Positions 21,849-31,651 of a stretch of 64,000 bases of DNA are shown in pieces. The notes below the pieces were generated by a model that was given only the letters and a program-made list of their open reading frames with translations, was not told where the DNA came from and did no database searches. This stretch comes from Beroe forskalii (taxonomy: Eukaryota > Ctenophora > Nuda > Beroida > Beroidae), in the NCBI GenBank assembly GCA_011033025.1, contig WFMF01000048.1, positions 186,001 to 250,000 on the forward strand, in the 5' to 3' direction. Position numbers and translations under genes: made by a program. Within the stretch, counting starts at the first letter, position 1. Each line of letters starts with the position of its first letter.

Positions 21849-22935
21849 CCCCCTGGTGTGAACCCCTACTGACCACTTCCTGATCTTACACTTATCCTTA
21901 CACTTATCATTACTGTTTCAAAAGCACTCAAAATATCAATCAACCTTTAATGACGCTTTACTGGTCAATGACTAGTCGATCAATGCACCCTAAACGCACC
22001 ATAAGACCATAAACACACTCATAGTTAAGTTAGTTATGTTATTCAAGTTAGTCAAGTCAGTCAGTCAAGTCAAGTCAGTCAAGTCAGTCAAGTCAGTAAA
22101 GTCAGTAAAGTCAGTCAAGTCAGTCAAGTCAGTCAAGTCAGTCAAGTCAGTCAAGTCAGTCAGGGTCAGTCGAGTCAGTCAGGTCAGTCAGTCGAGTCAG
22201 TCGAGTCAGTCGAGTCAGTCGAGTCAGTCGAGTCAGTCGAGTCAGTCGAGTCAGTCGAGTCAGTCGAGTCAGTCAAGTCAGTCAAGTCAGTCAAGTCAGT
22301 CAAGTCAGTCAAGTCAGTCAAGTCAGTCAAGTCAGTCAAGTCAGTCAAGTCAGTCAAGTCAGTCAAGTCAGTCAAGTCAGTCAAGTCAGTCAAGTCAGTC
22401 AAGTCAGTCAAGTCAGTCAAGTCAGTCAAGTCAGTCAAGTCAGTCAAGTCAGTCAAGTCAGTCAAGTCAGTCAAGTCAGTCAAGTCAGTCAAGTCAGTCA
22501 AGTCAGTCAAGTCAGTCAAGTCAGTCAAGTCAGTCCAGTCAGTCAAGTCAGTCAAGTCAGTCAAGTCAGTCAAGTCAGTCAAGTCAGTCAAGTCAGTCAA
22601 GTCAGTCAAGTCAGTCAGTCAAGTCAGTGTCAGGTCAGTCAGGTCAGTCAGGTCAGGTCAGTCATGTCAGTCAAGACTGACCTGACTGACTAGACTATCT
22701 TGATCGAGCTAACCTGACTGACTTGACTAATTTGACTGACTTGACTAACATAACTAACTTAACCATAAGTGTGTTTATGGTCCTATGGTGCGTTGAGGGT
22801 GCATTGATCGATCACTGGTCATTGACCAGTAAAGCGTTGACATCATAAGGTTGAGTGATATTTTAACGGATTCAAAACAGTAATGATAAATGTTAGAATA
22901 ATGATCAGCAAGTGGTCAGTAGGGGTTCACCAGGG
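21849..22935. mobile_element. TIR element (~200-bp TIRs) carrying a 9-bp satellite
   Basis: The left end, CCCCTGGTGTGAACCCCTAC, and the right end, which finishes GTAGGGGTTCACCAGGG, are inverted copies. Similarity extends about 190 bp inwards through CGCTTTACTGGTCAATGAC and GACCATAAACACACT to GTTAAGTTAGTTATGTT. The interior is the GTCAGTCAA array. There is no transposase, so it is non-autonomous. No clear target duplication was found. Confidence 0.8.
22040..22680. repeat. 9-bp satellite (GTCAGTCAA)n with a GTCAGTCGA variant block
   Basis: About 70 near-perfect 9-mers. The 22,190-22,270 block uses GTCAGTCGA in homogeneous succession and the rest uses GTCAGTCAA, which suggests block-wise amplification. 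Because the period is nine, both strands stay open (SQS-type on plus, TDL-type on minus). These are not proteins. Confidence 0.97.
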
Positions 22936-22952
22936 AGTCATTGGCATGCTTA

Positions 22953-24225
22953 GGGGGGGGGGGGCAACCCCCAAAACCCCAAAATTAAGCCCCCCATTGG
23001 CAATTTGTTATATCCACCTGGGGGGCTAAATTAAACCCCCCAAAATTAAACCCCCCAAAATTAAACCCCCTATCGACAGCAAAAATGGGTCTAAAATGGG
23101 TCAAAATTAAGCAACAAAAAAGGTACCATTTCGAAAAAGCGCAAAAAATCGGACACAAATTTAGTACCATTTAAAAAGGGCGCGTCTGAAAAATCAGAAA
23201 CGAACAAGGTACCAATTGAAAATCATGCCAAAAAAAGATAAAATTGGCACCATTTAATAAAAGGGCTGAAAACCTGAAACAAAAACGGTACCATTTCAAA
23301 AAAGGTGCAAAATTCAGAAACAAAAATTGGTACCATTTGGAAAATGAGTGAAAAATCACGAACAAAAATGGTACCATTTCAAAACAGTTCCAAAAATATG
23401 CAAAAAATGGTACCATTTGGAAAATGTGTCAAAAACCGGAAACAAAAATGGTACCGTACCATTTCAAAAAGTGCCAAAAATCACGAACAAAAATGGTACC
23501 ATTTCAAAAAAATCGCCAAAGATCACGACCAAAAATGGTATCATTTAAAAATCGTGGAAAAATCAGAAACAGAAAAGGGTACCATTTGGAAAATGTGCCA
23601 AAACCGGAAACAAAAATGGTACCATTTCAAAAAGGTGCCAAAAATCACGAACAAAAATGGTACCATTTGGATAAATTGCCAAAAAATCACGAACAAAAAC
23701 AAACGGTACCATTTCAAAAAAGTTCCAAAAAACTCGAACAAAAATGGTACCATTTCAAAAAGTTCCAAAAATTATGAACAAAATGGTACCATTTGTAAAA
23801 TGTGTCAAGAATCGGAAACAAAAATGGTACCATTTCAAAAAGTGCCAAAAATCAAGACCAAAAATGGTACCATTTGGAGAATGTGTCAAAAATCACGAAC
23901 AAACACAAACGGTACCATTTCAAAAAAGTGCCAAAAATCACGAACAAAAATGGTACCTTTTCAAAAAAGTTCCAAAAATTATGAACAAAAATGGTACCAT
24001 TTAGAAAATGTGCCAAAATCACGAACAAAATTGGTACCATTTGGAAAGAAGTAGTCAAAAATAGTGAACATAAATGGTACCATTTTGAAATGGTGCAAAA
24101 ATGCCCCTTTTTTTCACAGTTAAGGTTGTTTTGACACTGAAAATTAAGCCCCCCAAAACCCCCCAAAATTAAACCCCCTATTGGCGATTTTTTATATCCA
24201 CCAAAATTGAGGGGGTTGCCCCCCC
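22953..24225. mobile_element. Non-autonomous KpnI-palindrome TIR element (copy 2)
   Basis: Same architecture as 11,365-12,707: a G-run followed by CAACCCCC at the left, GGGGGTTGCCCCCC at the right, subterminal CCAAAATTAAGCCCC and TATATCCACC blocks, and a core array with GGTACC in nearly every unit. The internal units differ clearly from copy 1 in spacer sequence (for example ATCACGAACAAA against ATCAGAAACAAA), so the two arrays evolved separately. The flanks show TA on both sides and no clear 8-bp duplication. Confidence 0.85.
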
Positions 24226-25125
24226 TACTTACATACGACCCTCCATCCTAAAATACACATTTGATACCAGTCTACGTTCCACCAGTTTAAGTTCCACACT
24301 TTTTTCCAATCTACGTTCTGCACTTTTCTACATATCAATGTTCCAATTAGACTTTGTAGTATACGGTCCAAAATAGGCACCATTCTACGGTTCATACTTG
24401 ACACCAGTCTTCTTTGAAGTGTGGAAAGAAGTTCTTTACACACTTAATTCTTGTCAACGTTCCAATATGTTACTTGACACCAATATATTTTTCACTCCAG
24501 TCTTCATCCCAACTTGAAATCAGTCTTCGTTCCACCATTGCCAATTACAGTTACTCCAGTCTACGTTTCAAACTTAACTCCAGTCTACGTTCCTCACTTT
24601 TATACTTCAGTATATGTTCCAGGCTACGTTTGACACTGGACTTCAGTCAATTTTCCAACTTGAAACTAAATTGACACCAGCATACTTTTACGTTTCACAC
24701 TTTACACCGGTTGCACACTTTACTCCAATCTACGTTCCACAGTGGTAAAGTGGTAAGTGGAACGTAGATTGGAGTAAAGTGTAGATGTAGCCAGCTGTGG
24801 AACATAGACTGCTGTAAAATGTGGAACGTAGACTGCTGGAAAATGTTGTGCAACGTAAACTGCAGTATCTATTTAATTTGGAATTACGTAGATTTGTAGA
24901 AAAGTACAGAACGTAGATTGGAGTAAAATGTGGAACTTAAAGTTAAACTGGTGTCAAGTGTGGAACGTAGAGTGGTATCAATGGTGGAACGTAGAGTGGT
25001 ATCAATGGTAGAACGTAGATTGGTTTCAAGTGTGAAATTTAGACTGGTGCCTAGTTTGGACCGTACACTGAGGTCAATTGTTGATCGCAGACTGGTGTCA
25101 AGAGTGAACCGTAAACTACAGTGAA
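24226..25125. repeat. Degenerate 24-30 bp repeat array, right part, with an internal palindrome
   Basis: Continues the 21,230-21,848 array. Units point one way to about 24,735 (CAGTCTACGTTCCAC) and the other way afterwards (GTGGAACGTAGACTG). The turn-around near 24,725-24,780 is a near-perfect inverted repeat with a GGTAAAGTGGTAAG loop. Confidence 0.8.
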
Positions 25126-26057
25126 ACAACCTCCTTTATAGATTCATCTCAATCTCATATGATGAGGTAATCAGGATGAACTGGAATCAGTGCTACGCTG
25201 TGTTAATAGCTAAATGTTGTCAGAGCAAATAGCCCGAATAGGGGGTCAAAATCGACTGATGTTACTGTTAGACAAGACAAGTTTCTTGAGATAAGAACAT
25301 AGCAGGAGAACTGTATTTAGACGAGTGTTGCCGTGAAAAATGACAAAAGACATGCACCAATTAGCATCATGGTAACACTTATGGACTATGGATTAAATAA
25401 ATTGGACATCCTTACCGGTTTTGATCAAATTTATTCAATGGGGCTGGCAACTGGCGAGATGGGGTGAGTCTGTGTATCCAACTTGCCAGCCCCATTAAAA
25501 TTTATTTGATTATTCCTTGCAATTTTATCACTTAATAAAGAGCTGTTAACTGTTTCAAAGAAAAGGTGCTCAATTGTAATCAAAGACTGAGGGAGCTTTT
25601 GCCTAGCTAATTTGAACAATAATTGCATGCTGGATAAATTGCAACTCAGCCATCGTAAGCGATTTGCAAAAAAATAACATTCGGGAATCGGACATCTATG
25701 AAATTGTTTGCTGCGTTGACTTGATGCAGAACGAAACGTTCACTATTTGCGCTGAGAATGCGCGCAATCCGCAGATCCGCGGATTAACAGTGAGCATAGG
25801 AAAAACGTTCGAAATTTTATGGTGCAGGTGTACCTACTTTTTACTGTCTTGTGGAATCTGAATACATTTTAACTTTAATAAATCATCAAAACTATCAAGA
25901 ATCAAACGTAACTATAAGTTGTGGGATGTCAAAACTCGAAAAAATGAATACTTAAGTAGAACGTGGGTACATGAATCGTCGAATGTTGATTGTTGATAAA
26001 CAAAATAGAGGAAAATGTTAAATCTAGAGCTCAATGGACTGGTCAATGTTCAAAAAC
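24423..26057. repeat. Left arm of the inverted repeat that encloses CCT3 (1.6 kb)
   Basis: Reverse complement of 31,652-33,329 at very high identity, from GAAAGAAGTTCTTTACAC at the outer end to GGTCAATGTTCAAAAAC at the inner end. The right arm has about 43 extra bases near 32,850. The arm contains part of the degenerate array, a pre-miRNA-like hairpin (25,423-25,515) and unique DNA. Short ORFs in it have no recognisable domain. Confidence 0.95.
25423..25515. repeat. Hairpin of ~90 nt inside the arm
   Basis: AATGGGGCTGGCAA and TTGCCAGCCCCATT form a perfect 14-bp stem, extended outward by ATCAAAT-rich flanks that pair imperfectly. The mirror copy lies at 32,195-32,290. It could be a MITE, a small hairpin RNA or neither. 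Confidence 0.6.
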
Positions 26058-27891
26058 AACGGAGATAAATTCACAAGAAGCTCAACAGAGGCACAAGGCT
26101 AACAATAATAAAAAACAAAAACAGGAAAGTAATAGCACGTACAGGGAAACTTCATGTAAATCCATGTCCCGAGGTCCCGTTGGAACGGGTTGGAAAGCAA
26201 TTGCAAATAGATCAAGGCAGAATAGGAGGATTCCTGGAGGAGACTATCTTACAATAGATGCAATCATTTCCATAAATAAACTAAGAATTACATCAAAGCA
26301 TCAATCAGAGAACCATAAGTACACACGCAGTACACACTACAGCAACACACTGCATTCCATTTCTTTTCCCAAGTTAACCTAATCAGTGCATGTTACCCAA
26401 TGTAGATGAAATATCCAGATGAAGATAATGTTATCCAAACAAATTAACAACGCCGCACAATGTTTCCGGTACAAGATCAGAATTCAGAATAAAAGGGAGA
26501 ATCAGAAAAATTGAATTTTTGAATATGAGTAATTGGTGTAATTTTACTCATTATTCGTCAAAAGAGTTTTTGAATATGTGTAATCCGCTATTTTTTTTGG
26601 GACACTCAACTTTAAAACCCGTGTAATTTTGTGCGAATAGCACACAATACAAGTAGCCCACAGAATGAACTAGACAGATCTCATCAACTCGCAACTCTAA
26701 GCTGTAGAAATGCCGTGTATTTCAGTCACTACTGCTGCGAGTTATAAATGAGTGTATTGATCGCAACCAGTTCGAGAGAAGTGGTGGGGTTTTTAAAACT
26801 TAGAAAGTGCTGTGGTTACTCTGCTAACCACACATAAACGTGAGCTAGAAATGCGATTATCTGAAACATAGAATATGTTTGGAAACACATGTTTTTACTA
26901 ACACGGCGTTTTTACAATTACAAAACATGAATATATGAAATGTTATATATTTATAGTTATGATTGTGACGTCATATTAAAAGTAAAATCTGCGTATAAAA
27001 ACACCGAATTTCCGGGAGAACGTGCAGGGAAGACTTTTAATTCGTTTGTTTATATTCATCTTCCATGATATATTATTCCATATAAGGTATGATTAGGTCT
27101 ATATCAGTTTACTATCATGGTCTACATGTCCAAACAAGATATGTTTTTGCAGAAAATAAACGCAAAGAGATCGAGCGCGTGCCGGAAAGACGCTATTTTG
27201 TGACAAAAATAAGCATTTTGTAATCACATTTTTTAATAATGAACCGGAACAGGATAGAGAATAATTTCTGACGCAGTCAATGGTCACATACTTTCTGAAT
27301 ATCGCGAAATTTTAATAACTTATCAGAAGTTATTTATTATATTCAGCAGATCCATTTACGTCTCTGCTCTTCCTGTAAAATACAAAGAGAGTGCTACAAT
27401 TTACATTACACAATAAGTAGTACTGTCAATTGACCAGTCAATTCCTCAACCGAAATACCCACTCAATTCACTTTAAATAAATTCCCTTCCATTTCAACTC
27501 CCCAATTATCACTCCCAATCCCTAATTTTTATTCACTGGACTCATTCATAACAATTAAAATTCAGACACGTTGCTAGCAAAATGAACCATTAAATAAACT
27601 TTACAAATAGATAAACAAAACTCACAAATAAACCAATCGAAACTGCGAAAGTTTGATCATGTCAGGAGTTTTGTTACGTAAATGCTTAAATACACACCTT
27701 AGAATACATTGAAATGTATTGTGTACATTGTACAATGTACACCAGTGTATAAATAACATCTACAGAGGTTACTTGGGGAGATTGTGATAGCAAAATACAC
27801 AAATACGTATTGGGAGGGGGAGGGAGAATAAAAATAAAAAGGGGGCGGGAGGTCCTCCAAAAAGGGGGCGGGAGAGTCCTCCGGGCTGAGT
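26058..27891. other. Gene-free stretch 3' of CCT3
   Basis: Includes the presumed CCT3 3' UTR nearest the gene. A 130-codon ORF at 25,990-26,382 has a composition unlike a known protein. 26,510-26,600 shares TTTTTGAATATGAGTAAT and GGGACACTCAA motifs with 20,830-20,885. A single unit resembling the 62-bp satellite is at 27,068-27,095. Confidence 0.55.
27721..27742. repeat. Perfect 22-bp palindrome downstream of CCT3
   Basis: GTGTACATTGT followed by its exact reverse complement, about 150 bases beyond the CCT3 stop codon on the transcribed side. A related TACAATGTACAATGTATAG motif occurs at about 17,620-17,645. Confidence 0.8.
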
Positions 27892-30800
27892 TTATTCCTC
27901 GCCTGCGGGCTCCTGGGGCTGCTGTTCCTGGAATTTGCCCGCCATTTTCTCAGCCTCGATGTCTGATTGCTTCTTGACACCACTCACGATATCGTCTATA
28001 CGCAGTAAGAGGATAGCGGTCTCAATGGCTGTCTTCAGAACTTGTGATTTTACCTGGTGGTTGGGCGTATCTATAATTTATACCTTACAAAATATCCACG
28101 GAAAATAGCAAAGGCACTTAGCCTAGAAACGTACCAAACCTGTCTAATTTTGTACATACCTTTCACATGATAATATCAAGAAATAGAATTTAGGACACAA
28201 AAGTATCCGACAACGAGCAAAACAACGGGCGCCATTATCCAACTTATCCAACCTGGAACGTGTCCCAGACGCCGAAGTCGTTCATGTCGACGATGTCGCC
28301 GGTATCTCCGTCCACGCCCCACGTGGTGCCGCCAGTGGCGTGCTTAGCTGTGAGGGTCGTCATGGTACGGATAGTGTTCACTCCACAGTTCTGAAACACG
28401 AGGGGTTGGTTACAGGGGGCAGGGGCTTCTTTCTACTATGGACTCTAGTTGATCAAGTTGATATATATCCCTGCTATGTTGTCAGGTACTTGGTAATAAT
28501 GCAATTAGTGAAGCATGCTCACCTGCATTAGGGTCTTGGGGATGACTTTGAGGGCCTCAGCGAGGGCCCTGTAGGGCCACTGTCCCACTCCCTGGATAGC
28601 TTTAGACTTCTCCATGAGTCTGTGAGCCAGGGAGGCCTCCACTGCTCCACCTCCTGGCACCTGTAGGGAAATTACTCTTAGTCAGCAAATTAGTGATGAT
28701 GAAGAAACTGTCACACATTCTCACCCACACGCAAGATCCAAGGTTTGTTTTGCAGGACGGTGTCACTCCATGATATGTGATTTGGTAACATCAACTCACG
28801 AGGTAAGGGTCCATCATGACATTCCTAGCCACGTTCATAGCATCCTGGAGGTTCCTCTCCACCTCCATCAGAACGTCCTTACTGGCACCCCTCAGGAGGA
28901 TAGTACAGGCCTTAGGCTCCTTGCACTTAGTGAGGAAGGTGAAGTACTCGTCACCGAACTTCTTGATCTGAGATAGTAGTGCGGTGAGAATCCTGCAGAA
29001 GTACAGAAAAGGTTTAAAACACAAGAATGTTCCGCACACTATAAAACTTTCATAAAACAGCAAGTTCTCCCCTCAGAGCAGGGTGATTAAGCACACATCA
29101 CCTCGAAGAGTCCGCAGTTGGTGCCCACATCAGCCTCCTTCAGTTCGTCAGTCCGGTGTACAATCTGTCCTCCCACGGCCCGGGCAACCCTGTTCATGTC
29201 ACTCTTACGGAGGCGCCGGATGGCGCTGATTCCGGCTTTCAGGAGGAAGTGCTGTGCTAGATCAGACACGCCTTTCTCTGTGGGTGGGAGGGGGTTGTTG
29301 TGAGACATTCCTTCAGGGGTATTTTATGAGGGGGTGGGAGGGGGTTGTTAGTTGTGAGACATTCCTTTCAGGGGTATTTTATGGGAGGGGAGGGGGTTAC
29401 TTTGTGAGACTTTCCTTTCAGGAGTATTTTATGATATTTTAAAGTTCTGTTTTCACCAAAATCGTGAGATAAGATTAGAAAATTGGGACTTTAATCAATG
29501 CATCTTGGCCTACGTCTGCTTCCTGTATCATGAAACCTATAAGAACAAATGTCTGCTTCCTATATTAACAAACCTGTAAGAACAAATGTCTGCTTCCTAT
29601 ATTAACAAACCTGTAAGAACAAGGTCAGGCTTGAGAGCAATGACGTCATCGCAGATCTGCTTGATGTAGTCCTCCTCCAGTTGCAGAATGCGTCTGAAGT
29701 CCGTTTCTTGCATGAACTCGAGGTTAGTCTGCGACTCTCCCTTCTTGTACTCCAAGTTGCAGTCCAACATGACGATTCTGTGGAAGTGAGGGTGAAGATA
29801 TAGCTTGACTCAGACCAGAATCACTTTCAAGTTGAGTCTGATGTTGACTCGTTATATCCAGATTATCATCGAATTTGGGACGATAATAAAAATCCATTTT
29901 AAATACAGCTAACAGCATGTTTATATTATTAAAGTATTAAATAATGTTGATATTTGAATATTAGCTTACATATACTCAAGAAAATAAACCTTGGGTTTTC
30001 AATCCGTCTCTTCATGCCAGTGTGAGTAACATCCTTGTTGAACATAACCCCATCCAGGATCTCTGACATGTCAATGCTGCCACCAGGAACCTGCAAACAA
30101 ATGGGATTTTAAGGTACAATTCAGTCATAATTTTAATAGCAATTTAAATTTCGTCAGATAATAATCGATATGATAAACAAGGTCAATATGATAAGCATGG
30201 TCAATCTGTTGCTTTCAAGAGTTTATGGCAGAATATTACTGTATACCTTCTCAACTTTAGCATAACGTTTGATGTCAATTTCTTTGTGACCTCTGTCCTC
30301 AATATGAACACATTTCACTGCATCAAGAGCAATTCCACATGCCAGGTCATTCCATCCTTTCATGAATTTAGTCCCCAAGCTGAGGAGATATTAATTCACA
30401 TTGATAGAGCTATAGATAGACATACCATTTGTCTGCCCTTACAAACTACTGTAATGGACAAAATAATGTATTACATGCAGCATAACATCATAGGAGGGAA
30501 CCAAAGGGAATTTAGTCCCCAAGCTAGATTTGATGATCTTAATCATCTCCGCCCTATTATTGATATCAACAGCAGTAGCCAAATCCTTTCTCATGATATC
30601 CACTGCATCCTCCAGTGCTTGTCTGTAAGCTGCAATTACCACAGTGGGGTGCATGTTTTCCAGAAGGAATGGTTCTGCAACCTTTAGGAGTTCTCCAGCA
30701 AGGATGATCACACTGGTGGTCCCATCTCCAACTTCCTCATCCTGAGTCCGACTGATTTCAATCATGCTCTTGGCAGCAGGGTGCTGCACTTGGATTTCAC

Positions 30801-31101
30801 GGAGGATGGCATTGCCATCATTTGTCATCACAATCCCACCCATGGGATCCATCAGCATCTTGAGCATAGCTTTTGGACCAAGACAGGTTCTGATCTGAAA
30901 ATCATTAGATCTTTCATTAGGTATTAAATGTTAACATGATCAATTTGTTGACTTGAATGGAAAAGGGCTTTTAGATAATAAGTTAGACAAGGTTCTGATC
31001 ACATCACTGATAGTCTTTGCAGCTTGGATATTGCTGATCTGGACTTTGCGACCGCTTTCTCTCTTTGATGTATTCTTCAACACAAGCATAGGAGCCTGCA
31101 T
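27892..31101 (-). CDS. CCT3: T-complex protein 1 subunit gamma (CCT3 / TCP-1 gamma), ten exons
   Basis: Encodes a subunit of the cytosolic CCT/TRiC chaperonin, the ATP-driven double ring that folds actin and tubulin. Exons on the minus strand: 31,101-31,000; 30,894-30,524; 30,379-30,247; 30,090-29,990; 29,777-29,611; 29,277-29,102; 28,967-28,800; 28,660-28,523; 28,390-28,253; 28,053-27,892. The sum is 1,656 nt, or 551 residues plus stop, close to the family's ~545. Visible motifs: KRESGRKVQ near the N terminus (CCT3-specific), LGP (39-41), TNDGNAIL (58-65), the GDGTT ATPase loop (90-94), KGVSDLAQHFL, KACTILLRGASKDVL and GGGAVE (409-414). The start at 31,101 gives MQAPMLVL, matching the short family N terminus. 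An upstream in-frame ATG at 31,158 adds non-homologous residues. Introns 3-9 are GT-AG. Introns 1 and 2 lie between direct repeats and are non-standard (see findings). Exons 1-4 are AT-richer than exons 5-10. The first AATAAA on the sense strand overlaps the stop codon, and another is at 27,533-27,528. Confidence 0.96.
29282..29435 (-). repeat. Triplicated acceptor-side sequence in CCT3 intron 5
   Basis: Three tandem units of roughly 50-58 bp. On the gene strand each contains CATAAAATACCCCTGAAAGG, GTCTCACAA and CCCCCTCCCA. The last unit runs directly into the CCCACAG acceptor. The units differ by small indels. Confidence 0.85.
29517..29620 (-). repeat. Triplicated donor-side sequence in CCT3 intron 5
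   Basis: Three tandem 37-bp units start at 29,517, 29,554 and 29,591. On the gene strand the exon-proximal unit holds the real donor TTCTTACAG|GTTTGT. The second unit repeats that junction exactly, and the third has TTCTTATAG|GTTTCA. Using the second donor would add 37 nt and shift the frame. Confidence 0.9.
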
Positions 31102-31651
31102 TTTGCTATCCTTCCCTACCAGATATGTGAGTTGAATAACAAAATAGAATGTGAACATGTAAAGAACACTAGATATATTCTATTGAAACAATTAGTAAGC
31201 AGACATCAACCAGGTAAAACTACTCGCTGAGACTGTTATCTTGTGAGGAAAAAGGTAAATGGGGATCTAAAAATCCTGGAGAACAAATAAAAAAGTTCAT
31301 TTAGTGCATTACTGCAGTCTTTGTGTTAATTGGTTAAGTACTGCATAAAAATGTAAAATTTTTGTGTTAATTGGTTGAATACTGCATAGAAATGTAAAAA
31401 AATCTCAGAAGAGAGTCAAATATTATGAAAATACTCTAGCACCTAGTTCACCAATTCAAAACCCCACAATTCAAATTGCTTGAATACTTTTTACTGTATC
31501 ATAAAATTCCAATCAGATAAAAAGTTGTGGAGCAGCATACTCAAAACAGCATAAGACAGAAATGAACGCATCTGCAACTAATCTGCACATGTACTTTTCC
31601 CCTTTTATCACATTGCCATGGAGTGTTATGTACAAAAAAACAGAAAATGCA
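31102..31651 (-). promoter_or_regulatory. CCT3 upstream region
   Basis: The 550 bp between the CCT3 start codon and the right inverted arm. It contains a two-unit ~45-bp tandem repeat at 31,318-31,405, each unit with TTTGTGTTAATTGGTT (an ATTGG, i.e. CCAAT, motif) and TACTGCATA. No TATA box was assigned. An untranslated first exon could lie further upstream but cannot be seen. Confidence 0.35.

Noticed and set aside
22036..22680. 214-codon Ser/Gln-rich ORF (and a 141-codon Thr/Asp/Leu ORF on the other strand)
   Set aside because: Both are translations of the 9-bp satellite. A period divisible by three with no stop keeps all such frames open, and the array lies inside a TIR element.
23305..24054. 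249-codon lysine-rich ORF in the KpnI element
   Set aside because: The same repeat is open in several frames on both strands and the reading shifts frame between units. No domain and no start context, so it is repeat-derived.
28770..29442. Short plus-strand ORFs across CCT3 exons 6-7
   Set aside because: They are antisense shadows of confirmed CCT3 exons.
30940..31158. Upstream ATG at 31,158 as CCT3 start
   Set aside because: The 19 extra residues do not resemble the CCT3 N terminus, while starting at 31,101 gives the expected short leader before VLKNTSKRESG.
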